NCBI RefSeq assembly: GCF_910585425.1
Contig: NZ_CAJUCP010000051.1
Location: 1 to 36,936, forward strand
Origin: an uncultured Acetatifactor sp.
Lineage (GTDB): Bacteria; Bacillota; Clostridia; Lachnospirales; Lachnospiraceae
Reading direction: 5' to 3'
Length of the DNA stretch: 36,936 nt
Shown: positions 13,664 to 21,440 of the stretch, piece by piece
Layout of the letters: each line of letters starts with the position of its first letter
Position numbering within the stretch: the first letter of the stretch is position 1
The notes under the pieces: generated by a model
What the model was told of the DNA's origin: nothing
Databases searched by the model: none
What the model saw: only the letters and a program-made list of their open reading frames with translations
Made by a program: the position numbers and the translations under genes

Positions 13664-13702
13664 GACAGAACAGAAGTCAAATCGGGAAGGAGGTGAGAGC
13701 GT

Positions 13703-13942
13703 ATGCCGAGGGTGGCAATCAACAAGAAGAAATACCTGCAGACGGATCTGCGGGAGTGGATGAAGGGCCGCATGGACACCCTTGGGAAGAACCAGGCGTA
13801 CATGGGGGAGAAGCTGAGCATGAGCCAGCAGTCATTCGGCAAGCGGCTGAGGAACGGGAACTTCAACAACGTGCAGCTCTACGTGATCTTCAAGGAGCTC
13901 GAGGCCACGGACGAGAAGATACTGCAGCTGATGAAGCTGTGA
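13703..13942 (+). CDS. Small helix-turn-helix phage protein
   Basis: A 79-residue basic protein after GGAAGGAGGTG. Residues about 20-60 (MDTLGKNQAYMGEKLSMSQQSFGKRLRNGNF) make a XRE-like helix-turn-helix, with MSQQSFGKRL as recognition helix. The C-terminus is helical. It lies past the switch, so it may be an early regulator of the replication genes. Position and fold are seen; target unknown. Confidence 0.7.
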   Translation: MPRVAINKKKYLQTDLREWMKGRMDTLGKNQAYMGEKLSMSQQSFGKRLRNGNFNNVQLYVIFKELEATDEKILQLMKL

Positions 13943-13978
13943 CAGGCAGCTATATGGCGACAGGAAAGGAGGAGGTGC

Positions 13979-14602
13979 ATGAACGGAAAAGATGTCAATA
14001 GATATCTTACGCTGTTAGACAGGAAGCTCTTCATCGTGGCACATTCCGGAGTGGCGTGGAAACCAGAGTATGGTCCGGAAATGGAAGCGATTGACCAGGA
14101 GCTTGTAGAACTGCGGAAACTGGTAGACCAGGAACATGGAAGGAGGAGAAGGATGGAGAAAGAGGTACAGATGAAAGCATTCGCAAATGAATCAGAGTTC
14201 GATAAAGCCTATGAGGATTTCCTGGCAGGTTGCCTGCAGAAGGCAGGGAGGGAGGTCGTGGACAGCCACGCGAAGATGGAACGTAGCTTCCAGAGCTACC
14301 TGGACGCATTCGAGAAGTGGGTGTTCAGGAATGCCTACGAGGGCGGCTATGCCGCAGCGCTGGCAGGGGCAGCAGACGCCAGAGGGCAGGGCTGCCGAAA
14401 CGGGGGCGGAAAAGAGGCGGTCATGGAGCAGCTGAGGGGCGAGGCCCTGCAGGCGCAGCGGGAAGCTTCGGAGTGGCAGCTGCATGAAGTCTATGGAAAG
14501 GCGGAGATGGCGCGGGAACTAGGGGCCATCACAAGAGAGGGGTTCCTGGAAATCAGCCATATGATGGTCATGAACACCGACCAGGGAAAGGAGGGCAAGT
14601 GA
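13979..14602 (+). CDS. Phage protein, possible fusion of two small early proteins
   Basis: A 207-residue frame. Residues 1-53 (MNGKDVNRYLTLLDRKLFIVAH...AIDQELVELRKLVDQEH) look like a complete small phage protein. After them AAGGAGGAGAAGG leads to an in-frame ATG at 14153, which would start a second protein (MEKEVQMKAFANESEFDKAYEDFLAG) with FEKWVFRNAYEGGYAAALAG. Thus either one long product is made, or two, by internal initiation. The second part is helical, Glu/Lys-rich. No catalytic motif is visible and the function is unknown. Confidence 0.6.
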   Translation: MNGKDVNRYLTLLDRKLFIVAHSGVAWKPEYGPEMEAIDQELVELRKLVDQEHGRRRRMEKEVQMKAFANESEFDKAYEDFLAGCLQKAGREVVDSHAKMERSFQSYLDAFEKWVFRNAYEGGYAAALAGAADARGQGCRNGGGKEAVMEQLRGEALQAQREASEWQLHEVYGKAEMARELGAITREGFLEISHMMVMNTDQGKEGK

Positions 14603-14604
14603 AG

Positions 14605-14796
14605 ATGGGAATCAACCTGGACAGGGTGACGGTGCAGGACTGCATCGAGATGTGCGACAGGAAGGGCTTCATGGCTCTCCTGAGCAATGGGCGCCTCCTG
14701 GGGTTCCGTGCGGAGCTGAAAGGAAGATCCCCTGCAGCTGGCCGTGAACCAGTGCAGGGGAAGGTGGTAAAACAGTTGTCCATGTACCCATTATAG
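14605..14796 (+). CDS. Small phage protein, unknown function
   Basis: A 63-residue basic protein from ATG 14605, about 10 nt after AAGGAGG; a GTG at 14599 is possible. It begins MGINLDRVTVQDCIEMCDRKGFMALLSNGRLLGF, a pattern I associate with small proteins in Lachnospiraceae phages. The C-terminal third looks less ordered and ends in a hydrophobic VVKQLSMYPL. Function unknown. It lies in the early operon between two unknown genes. Confidence 0.55.
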   Translation: MGINLDRVTVQDCIEMCDRKGFMALLSNGRLLGFRAELKGRSPAAGREPVQGKVVKQLSMYPL

Positions 14797-14817
14797 GGAC
14801 ATGGAGGGAAAAAGTCA

Positions 14818-15321
14818 ATGGAAAGATTGTACGCTGACATGCCGGACGCGGAGCTGAGGCAGGAATGGGAAGGAACCGATGACGCGGGCCGAATCCGGGG
14901 GCTGGAGCATGAGATGGCGATGCGCTACATGCACAAGGCCGACGGCCGCCACGGCTACCTGACGGAGAAGTTCCTGCAGATGCCAGACCAGTTCGCGGAG
15001 GCTTACAGCAGGAAGGACTGGTTCCGGGCGAAGTACATCTATGACAGCGCCATCGTGATAGGGCTGTTCCTGGAGCTGCCGGAGCCCCTCCGCGAGCAGG
15101 TCTTCGGCAGCAGGCAGCACGAGCAGGTCATAGAGGGCATGTTCCCGGAGTGGATGCTGGAGCAGGTGATGAAGGAGTGCGTCATAAAGAACCGGCTGGG
15201 CTTCGAGTGCGTAGTCTACCGGATCCCCGGGGAGGTGGGCTTCTATGGTGCCAGGAGGGAGCCCGGCACCAGCTACATGCCAGCAGAAGGGAACCCGGCG
15301 TACCATGCGGGAAGGATCTGA
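14818..15321 (+). CDS. Phage protein of unknown function
   Basis: A 167-residue soluble protein starting at ATG 14818, after GGAGGGAAAAAG. It has an acidic helical N-terminus (LYADMPDAELRQEWEGTDDAGRIRGLEHEM) and conserved-looking aromatic stretches (KDWFRAKYIYDSAIVIGLFLELPE; FPEWMLEQVMKECVIKNRLGFEC). It closes with a beta-like end (VVYRIPGEVGFYGARREPGTSYMPAE). No known domain recognised. The RNase H-fold gene follows 15 nt later. Confidence 0.55.
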   Translation: MERLYADMPDAELRQEWEGTDDAGRIRGLEHEMAMRYMHKADGRHGYLTEKFLQMPDQFAEAYSRKDWFRAKYIYDSAIVIGLFLELPEPLREQVFGSRQHEQVIEGMFPEWMLEQVMKECVIKNRLGFECVVYRIPGEVGFYGARREPGTSYMPAEGNPAYHAGRI

Positions 15322-15336
15322 GGAGAGGGCGGCACG

Positions 15337-15870
15337 ATGACGGTGGAGATCTATATAGGGACCACCCTGCGGGGGTCGGCGAAGGGCATCGGGAAGGGGA
15401 TGTATATCATGCGGGCCCGGCTGGCAGATAGCAGGATGCACGAGAGGATGGCGGCGGTGGAGATGGACGGGGCCACGGAGAGCCGTCTGGCGCTGTACTG
15501 CCTGCGGGACAGCCTGGCCAGGTTCCAGTACGCCTGTGATGTCAGGGTACATACGGAGTGCACGTATGTGGCCGCTGCCATCAACAGCAGGTGGCCGGAA
15601 GCCTGGCGGGAGAATGGATGGACGACCGGACGGCGCTCTAAGGTGAAGGATTCCGGGCTGTGGAGGGACATACTCTGGCACCTGGAGGATACTGGCCACA
15701 CGCTCCAGGCGGTGGCTGGGAAGCATGAGTTCAGCTTCTGGATGAGGGCGAACCTGCCCAGGCTGTATGCCCCCAGGGACATCTTCGGCGAGGTGGCCGG
15801 GGAGGCGCTGAATCTTGTAGGCGACAGGATTGGAGGGCATCCTGAGATGTGCCGGCACGGAGAGGGCTGA
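15337..15870 (+). CDS. RNase H-fold protein with altered active site
   Basis: A 177-residue protein. The arrangement fits RNase HI: strand VEIYIGTTLRG, helix after ATESRLALYCLRDSL (Glu48), strand VRVHTECTYVAAAINSRW and a handle-like segment (WPEAWRENGWTTGRRSKVKDSGLWRDI). A GKHEFSFWM loop follows where RNase HI carries its flexible His. Against E. coli RNase HI the first Asp is Gly8, Asp70 is replaced by Glu74, and the last Asp is not evident. Two or three of four metal ligands are thus changed and cleavage is doubtful. It may bind RNA-DNA or structured DNA during replication. A perfect 16-bp palindrome follows its stop. Confidence 0.65.
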   Translation: MTVEIYIGTTLRGSAKGIGKGMYIMRARLADSRMHERMAAVEMDGATESRLALYCLRDSLARFQYACDVRVHTECTYVAAAINSRWPEAWRENGWTTGRRSKVKDSGLWRDILWHLEDTGHTLQAVAGKHEFSFWMRANLPRLYAPRDIFGEVAGEALNLVGDRIGGHPEMCRHGEG

Positions 15871-15874
15871 GGAG

Positions 15875-15890
15875 GTTGCACCGGTGCAAC
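15875..15890. repeat. 16-bp palindrome GTTGCACCGGTGCAAC
   Basis: A perfect palindrome in the 38-bp gap between the RNase H-fold gene and the next start, just upstream of that gene's ribosome site. The same 16 bases occur at 33259-33274; relatives are at 9859 and 22202. Confidence 0.8.
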
Positions 15891-15908
15891 CCTGGAAAGG
15901 AGAAAAGG

Positions 15909-16400
15909 ATGATTCGTAAATTCGGGATATTCGATACTGTGGAGGAGCTCAACCGGGCAGCAGCCGCCCAGAAGGCAGAAGGGGACGAGGAGGCCCTTTT
16001 CGCCCTGGCTGCGGAGAACGGGATTGGCCAGGAGGACGTGCAGGACTACCTGGACGGCGAGGTGGAGGAGCTGGCCACGCCGCTGATGGCGGCAGTCGGC
16101 AAACTGGACATGGAGGCGGCCGAGCTGGGGCTGCAGAGCCAGCTGAAGGACTGGAAGGAGTATCTCTCGTACATGTGCGTGGAGGAACCGGAGATGTGCG
16201 GGGGCGTGTTCCGGGAGGACAGGCATCTGGGAGACTTCCTGGCAGCAGGGCTCAAGCATGCATCGCGGAACAGGGTGCGCGTCCCGGACGGGATTGCCAA
16301 GAAGGCTGGCATCCCGCAGGCAAGCTACATCGGGATGACGGGGCGGGATGAGCTGCGGCGGATTGCCAGGGATTATTATGTAAAGAGGGTGGTGGTCTGA
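15909..16400 (+). CDS. Phage protein of unknown function
   Basis: A 163-residue protein from ATG 15909, after AAAGGAGAAAAGG. It starts MIRKFGIFDTVEELNRAAAAQKAEGDEEALFALAAENGI and continues DVQDYLDGEVEELATPLMAAVGKLDMEA. This is a mostly helical, acidic protein. The end (GIPQASYIGMTGRDELRRIARDYYVKRV) looks like a small basic helical domain. I recognise the opening as recurring in Clostridia phages and conjugative elements, but no function is known to me. It overlaps the next gene by TGATG. Confidence 0.55.
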   Translation: MIRKFGIFDTVEELNRAAAAQKAEGDEEALFALAAENGIGQEDVQDYLDGEVEELATPLMAAVGKLDMEAAELGLQSQLKDWKEYLSYMCVEEPEMCGGVFREDRHLGDFLAAGLKHASRNRVRVPDGIAKKAGIPQASYIGMTGRDELRRIARDYYVKRVVV

Positions 16401-16996
16401 TGAAGGTGTTCAAGGCGACACGCTCCGACATGACATGCCGTATGGGTAACGGTATATTCCGCTATCAGCTGGGCGTCCAGGCAGTGGCGGACGGCTCCAA
16501 GTGCGGAAGGACTGGGCTGCATGCCTGCGAGTATGTGATGGACTGCACCCGGTACTACGATTTGGCGTGCAGGAACCGGTTCTTCCTTGCGGAGGCGGGA
16601 GGGGACATAGCCGAGGACGGCACGGACACCAGGATAGCATGCACGGAGCTGACGCTGGTGCAGGAGCTGACCAGGCGGGAGATGGCCGCACAGGCGATGG
16701 TCTACATGGTGGAGCACCCCAAAAGGGCAGGATGGGAGGCAAAGCGGGCAAGCCTGGAAGTGGCAGCGGACAGGGCGGAGGCCATGCTTCCGGACGCGAT
16801 AGCCATAGCCAGAGGGGAGAGCCCTATGGTGAGAGGAGCGGAAGGGGCCCATCTGGGGCTGATTCGGGAGGCGGACGGAGAGATTGTGGACGCAAGGCTC
16901 GTCATGGTGGGGAGGAACGGCATCAGGCCGGGCATCTGGTACACCGTGGAGGACGGCGTCCTAAAGGAGGCAGGGGATGAAAAGGAAGCAGATTGA
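16400..16996 (+). CDS. Phage protein, DUF7666-like
   Basis: A 198-residue protein whose N-terminal part (MKVFKATRSDMTCR; FRYQLG; KCGRTGLHACEYVMDCTRYY) fits a small domain of phage proteins that begin MKVFKG and carry a GFHACE-like motif. RFFLAEAGGDIAEDGTDTRIACTELTL follows as in those proteins. The C-terminal half is predicted helical, then beta. Function unknown. Start overlaps the previous stop (TGATG) and its end overlaps the PcfJ-like start by 20 bp, so translation of these genes is coupled. Confidence 0.6.
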   Translation: MKVFKATRSDMTCRMGNGIFRYQLGVQAVADGSKCGRTGLHACEYVMDCTRYYDLACRNRFFLAEAGGDIAEDGTDTRIACTELTLVQELTRREMAAQAMVYMVEHPKRAGWEAKRASLEVAADRAEAMLPDAIAIARGESPMVRGAEGAHLGLIREADGEIVDARLVMVGRNGIRPGIWYTVEDGVLKEAGDEKEAD

Positions 16997-19079
16997 GAAG
17001 GTCGCAGTGAAGCGGCCGGAAGGGAAGGGCTGGAAGAAAGGCAAGCGCGTGGCGGCCCAGCTCTCTGGAGGATACCTGATCCTGGATTTGTGGAGCGATG
17101 GGACATGGATTTACAGGCATGCCGTGGACTTGCAGACTGGGGAGTATGCCTCTTGCGACATGACCGGCCTATGGACGCAGGAGAACCTGAATAACGCCTT
17201 TGCGCGCGGCGAATACTGGATTTTCATTGATGAGGAGAGTTTCCCATTGTCCAAAAAAGAAAGGGAGTTGGCTCTAGATGCCCTGAAAGTCAACTGGCCA
17301 GATGCTGATGTATACGAGAGGATAGGCTCCCTGGAGCGGGAATATTCCCGTGAGCGCAGGGACAGGAAAGAGGACAGGCGCGTCCAGAGGGTGAACGACC
17401 TGATGGACAGCGTCCCTGATGTCTGCAAGCCCGTGATGGAATGGATCAGTGGGCAGGTGGCTGGCTCCCTGCACTATGCCATCTGGGACAAGACGGACGA
17501 CACCTACCAGTGCACAGCCTGCGGCCAGAACTTTGCGGCATCGTCAGCAGGAGCGAAGATGAAGCATAGAGGAGATGCCATATGCCCGCTATGCGGACAG
17601 GCCCTCACTGTGGAGAAGAGGAGGAGCTCCCTGCAGAGGAAGGCCAGCCTGACGCTGATCCATAGGCTGGACGAGAAGCGTGGGATACAGCGACATTTTG
17701 ACGTGACGGTGGACTGGGAGATATTCCGCGTGGTTAAGCTGCATGAGACCATCCGCTGCATGCTGCACAAGGGGGCCTGGAGCATGCAGCCGTGCGAGTA
17801 CTACTATGCCCAGCATGGCGGGTGGGACAACAAAGGGAATCCATTCTCCCTCAGATGGAAGACGGGATACCTGTATCCAGAGGGCGTCAGGGAGGGGCTT
17901 GAAGGGACGGCATACCATGCCTGGGCAGACGTCCTCCAGCATATCGCCGCCCAAGGGATGAAGGCGAACTATGACAGGATCATAGCGGACACGAGGAAAG
18001 GCTTCATCGGGACGGTGGAATACCTGGCCAAGGGGCGCTTCCGCCGGCTGCTGGAGGAGACGTCCAATGAAGTGAACTATACGCATGGGTATGGCAGTTG
18101 GAACGCCCTGGACATCAGTGGGAGGGACATCTGTGCCGTGATGCGCATCCGGGACATGCAGAAGATAAACCGTCTGCGCCAGGAGGACGGCGGCAACGAC
18201 ATGCTGGAATGGATGCAATGGGCGGACAAGGCAGGGAAGCGGATAGGGAGCGACGTGCTCTCCTGGTATGGGAGGAGCGGGATCACGAATGCCAAGTACC
18301 GCTCCAGCCGGGCATCCAGGCGCCTGTCCCCGGAGCAGCTGATGAACTACCTGAACCGGCAGGTGACGGAGTCGTATGGCGGGAAGCGGAAGGCGAAGGC
18401 CGTGTTCGAGACATACGAGGACTACCTTTCCATGTCAGAGAGGCTGGGGAAGGACATGTCGGACGCGATGGTGTACCGCCCTAGGGAGCTGAAGCGGCGG
18501 CATGGCGAAGCCGTGGAGGAGAACAACAGGCGCATTGAAGCCGAGAGGGCCAGGATGGACAGGGAACAGGCCAGGAAGGATGCGGAGCGCATGGAGGAGA
18601 AATACCCTGGCTCTGAAGCCATCCTTGCAGCAATAAAGCCAAAGTACGAGTACGGGAATGGACGCTTCCGCATCACGGTGCCGCATAGCTTCATCGACAT
18701 CGTCTCAGAGGGGATGGCGCTGCACCATTGCGTGGGGCACACGGAGCGGTACTTCGACCGCATCCTGCAGCACGAGACGTACATCTGCTTCCTGCGCCGG
18801 GCGGAGGAGCCGGAGAAGCCGTTCTACACCATCGAGGTGGAGCCCGGCGGCACCATAAGGCAGCACCGCGGCATGTACGACGAGGAGCCTGACATAGAGG
18901 AGGTGAAGCCGTTCCTGCGGGAGTGGCAGAAGGAGATCCGGAAGCGGATGCGGGAGGAGGACCATGAGCATGCCAGGCTGAGCGCCGTGAAGAGGGAGCA
19001 GAACCTGGAGGAGCTGAGGCGGAAGAACAACACGAGGGTTCTGGAGGCCCTGATGGAGGATTTGATGGAGGTGGTGTGA
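16977..19079 (+). CDS. PcfJ-like protein with zinc ribbon
   Basis: A 700-residue protein, the largest of the early region. About residues 178-210 hold a four-Cys zinc ribbon (YQCTACGQNF ... AICPLCGQAL). The C-terminal domain about 550-660 has FRITVPHSFIDIVSEGMALHHCVGHTERYF, then FYTIEVEPGGTIRQHRGMYD. These match the PcfJ domain named from enterococcal conjugative plasmid pCF10, where its role is unknown. The segment between is Arg/Lys-rich with long helices (RERMDREQARKDAERMEEK). It is cytoplasmic. In phages this family keeps company with RNase H-like and ParB-like proteins, as here; a nucleic-acid role is an inference. Confidence 0.75.
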   Translation: MKRKQIEKVAVKRPEGKGWKKGKRVAAQLSGGYLILDLWSDGTWIYRHAVDLQTGEYASCDMTGLWTQENLNNAFARGEYWIFIDEESFPLSKKERELALDALKVNWPDADVYERIGSLEREYSRERRDRKEDRRVQRVNDLMDSVPDVCKPVMEWISGQVAGSLHYAIWDKTDDTYQCTACGQNFAASSAGAKMKHRGDAICPLCGQALTVEKRRSSLQRKASLTLIHRLDEKRGIQRHFDVTVDWEIFRVVKLHETIRCMLHKGAWSMQPCEYYYAQHGGWDNKGNPFSLRWKTGYLYPEGVREGLEGTAYHAWADVLQHIAAQGMKANYDRIIADTRKGFIGTVEYLAKGRFRRLLEETSNEVNYTHGYGSWNALDISGRDICAVMRIRDMQKINRLRQEDGGNDMLEWMQWADKAGKRIGSDVLSWYGRSGITNAKYRSSRASRRLSPEQLMNYLNRQVTESYGGKRKAKAVFETYEDYLSMSERLGKDMSDAMVYRPRELKRRHGEAVEENNRRIEAERARMDREQARKDAERMEEKYPGSEAILAAIKPKYEYGNGRFRITVPHSFIDIVSEGMALHHCVGHTERYFDRILQHETYICFLRRAEEPEKPFYTIEVEPGGTIRQHRGMYDEEPDIEEVKPFLREWQKEIRKRMREEDHEHARLSAVKREQNLEELRRKNNTRVLEALMEDLMEVV

Positions 19080-20689
19080 TGGGGATGCCTGTAGGAGGAT
19101 ATGGCGTAGCGGGCATGATACGGTGCGTCTGCGGGAACGAGGCCCGCGTGGTGGCCAGCGGTGTCGGCGCTTATGTCATATGCCACATATGCGGGGCCGG
19201 CACCTATATGTGCAACGATAAGGAGGATGCTATTAAGATGTTTCAGGAGACGTATGGATTGGAGGAGGCAAAGGGCACGGAAGTCCTTGCCTTTGCAAGG
19301 TATCAGGATCTGGAAAGGGCGGCAGACCGCACGGCGGTAAAGATAAAAGAGGGCTTCATGGAGATGGGGTACATCCTGAAGGTTGCCAGGGACACGGACA
19401 TCCTGGATGGCTCCGGATATGCTGGCCATGAGGAGTTCGCGGAGAAGAGGTATGGCCTGGACAAGGGAACCGTATCCCGATATATACGGATAGTGGAGCG
19501 GTTCTCCGTAGGCGGGAACAGCCATGTGCTGCAGGATGGGTATAGGAACATAGGCTTCGCCAAGCTGTCCCTGATGCTGCACATGCCGGACGCGATAGCG
19601 GAGGAGATAACCGAGAGTTACAGCAAGCAGGAGGTGCAGGCGATAAAGGAGGAGATTGATGCTGAGCATGCGGTCAGCGACATCGAGGTGGCCATAGAGG
19701 CTGCACAGGCCCCGGAGCCGGAGAGGGAAGGGAGCCTCCTGGAGCGAGCCGTCCGGCAGCTGGGCAGGGAGCAGCCGGCCCTGTACCATAAGCTGCATGA
19801 TGTCTATACGATAGGCGGCATTGCCGCTGGGAACATGGTGATGGACGTGCTGGCCCCGCAGGGAGATGCCGTCTACATGGTGAGGGTGCCTGGCACAGGG
19901 CGGCTGATGCTCTCCCTTTCCGGAGATGCGGCCAGCGTGACGAACGTCCGCAGCTGCGAGAAGGAAAGATGCTCCGCAGAGGATGTCCAGGCAGCAGTCG
20001 CCAGCATCATGCACCCCGGCCCCGTGAAGGGATCCTGGCAGCAGGAGTATGGGGAGCCGATGGAGCCGTTGGCGGAGGCCGGCCCGGGACTGGCTACGGA
20101 TGGGCGGGGTACGGGAGAGGCCCTGCCCCAGAAGAGGAAGGAGTCCAAGGTAGTGAAGGCGGTACCGCCTAAGGCTACAGAAAAGGGACACGGTGCCGGA
20201 AGGCCTACAAAGGTCACGGCAGATGAGGCGCATCCGGAGCCGGAGGAGCAGCTGCCGGGCCAGATGAAGGTAGCAGACTATCCGGAGGCGATACCGGATG
20301 CCCGTTTCGAGGAAATCGTAGAGGCTCCTCCTGCGGAGGCAGCAGTAGAGCTGGACGGAGAGGTGGAAAGGCTTGATGCGAGTGATGTGGACGAGGCTGC
20401 CATGGCGATTGCCGGGAGGGCAGCAGGCGCTGTGGATGCTGCCACGTACAGGGATGCCTCTGAGCACGGGGAAGATGAAGAAGCCGCCGTTGATGCCGCC
20501 CTTCGCAGGGAGGAGCTCCGGATGGGGATAAGGAAGCACATGGACCGTCTGCAGAAATATTTCACTATATGGGATGGCAGGCCGATGCCCATAGAGTACC
20601 TGGAGAAAGCGTATCAGAATGCCATAGACCTGGCAGCAGACCTGGAGAGGCTGCTGGACATGAAGGAGAAGGAGGGGACGGATGGCTAA
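19079..20689 (+). CDS. Zinc-ribbon and HTH phage protein (ParB/replication-associated type)
   Basis: A 536-residue protein from ATG 19079, which overlaps the PcfJ-like stop. At the N-terminus CVCGNEARVVASGVGAYVICHICGAG is a four-Cys zinc ribbon. Residues about 80-200 have VKIKEGFMEMGYILKVARDTDIL, then KRYGLDKGTVSRYIRIVERFS and NIGFAKLSLMLHMPDAI, a helix-turn-helix pattern near ParB/Noc-type DNA-binding domains. The middle and C-terminal parts are acidic, Ala/Glu/Pro-rich and probably disordered, with a helical end. It likely binds phage DNA; a candidate site is the GTTGC-N6-GCAAC palindrome, but nothing ties the two together. Confidence 0.6.
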   Translation: MGMPVGGYGVAGMIRCVCGNEARVVASGVGAYVICHICGAGTYMCNDKEDAIKMFQETYGLEEAKGTEVLAFARYQDLERAADRTAVKIKEGFMEMGYILKVARDTDILDGSGYAGHEEFAEKRYGLDKGTVSRYIRIVERFSVGGNSHVLQDGYRNIGFAKLSLMLHMPDAIAEEITESYSKQEVQAIKEEIDAEHAVSDIEVAIEAAQAPEPEREGSLLERAVRQLGREQPALYHKLHDVYTIGGIAAGNMVMDVLAPQGDAVYMVRVPGTGRLMLSLSGDAASVTNVRSCEKERCSAEDVQAAVASIMHPGPVKGSWQQEYGEPMEPLAEAGPGLATDGRGTGEALPQKRKESKVVKAVPPKATEKGHGAGRPTKVTADEAHPEPEEQLPGQMKVADYPEAIPDARFEEIVEAPPAEAAVELDGEVERLDASDVDEAAMAIAGRAAGAVDAATYRDASEHGEDEEAAVDAALRREELRMGIRKHMDRLQKYFTIWDGRPMPIEYLEKAYQNAIDLAADLERLLDMKEKEGTDG

Positions 20690-20990
20690 GAGCATCATGC
20701 ACAGAAAAGAGGACAGGACATGCTACCTATGCATGCTCCTGCGGGACGATTACAACGCCAGGGAAGACCTGCAGGAGCACCACGCCATGCCGGGCACCGC
20801 GAACAGGAGGCTCTCCGAGCGCTATGGCCTGAAGGTGTACCTGTGCATCGGGCATCATCTGGTAGGGCCGGATGCGGTGCACAACAACATAAGGCTCCGG
20901 CGGCTCCTGCAGGCGAACGCGCAGATGGCTTTCGAACGGAAGCATTCTCATGAGGAATGGATGGAGGCCTTCGGGCGCAACTTTATCTAG
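20682..20990 (+). CDS. HNH-like Cys/His-rich phage protein
   Basis: A 102-residue basic protein. RTCYLCMLLRDD (C-x2-C) and EHHAMPGTANRRLSERYGLKVYLCIGHHLVGPDAVHNN give a Cys/His set like HNH-type phage proteins that recombine or cut DNA. The C-terminus is helical (QMAFERKHSHEEWMEAFGRNFI). Its start overlaps the previous gene by 8 bp. Possibly a small nuclease; if so, the catalytic His would be in EHHAMPG. Confidence 0.65.
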   Translation: MAKSIMHRKEDRTCYLCMLLRDDYNAREDLQEHHAMPGTANRRLSERYGLKVYLCIGHHLVGPDAVHNNIRLRRLLQANAQMAFERKHSHEEWMEAFGRNFI

Positions 20991-21069
20991 CCTTTCTGGA
21001 GGATTTGATACATCACGGAAACTGTCGGCAAGGATTCTGGGGGCTCCGGCCCCCGGAAAGGAGGGATGG

Positions 21070-21243
21070 ATGCTGACGTTGGAGCAGAAGAGGGGCATCA
21101 GGGACGTGAAGGGGTTCACGCCGCGATACCAGGATGATTTCGACAGGCGGTGGGAGGACGTGGTGGAAAGGGTGCGCGGCTCCGGCTACGACATTAGAAA
21201 GATCGTCCTGTCCATGGCCTTGGATGGGACGAGGAAGCATTAG
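21070..21243 (+). CDS. Small phage protein, unknown function
   Basis: A 57-residue protein from ATG 21070, 5 nt after AAGGAGG. It reads MLTLEQKRGIRDVKGFTPRYQDDFDRRWEDVVERVRGSGYDI and is charged and helical. No known motif. It lies in the early operon between an HNH-like gene and another small gene. The 79 bp before it hold no gene. Confidence 0.55.
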   Translation: MLTLEQKRGIRDVKGFTPRYQDDFDRRWEDVVERVRGSGYDIRKIVLSMALDGTRKH

Positions 21244-21251
21244 GAGGTGCC

Positions 21252-21440
21252 ATGGACAGTCGGGAGAGGCAGAAGATGTATGAAGAGTACATAACGGAGA
21301 TTCGCCCTATGGCAGCAGCCGTCGGGCGGAGGATGCCGTACCATCTGGAATACATAAGGAAATACGGGAAAATTGCACCAGTACCTGCAGATAAGGGAAA
21401 GGTGGCATCTGAGCGGGAGGAGGGATTGATGGAAACGTGA
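21252..21440 (+). CDS. Small phage protein, unknown function
   Basis: A 62-residue protein from ATG 21252 after AGGAGGTGCC. It has RERQKMYEEYITEIRPMAAAVGRRMPYHLEYIRKYGKI, then a Lys/Glu-rich end. Its stop overlaps the GTG of the replisome organizer gene (GTGA), so the two are probably translated together. Function unknown. Confidence 0.55.
   Translation: MDSRERQKMYEEYITEIRPMAAAVGRRMPYHLEYIRKYGKIAPVPADKGKVASEREEGLMET

Noticed and set aside
18824..20698. Leftward 624-codon open frame
   Set aside because: Antisense to the PcfJ-like and zinc-ribbon/HTH genes, with biased composition and no motif.
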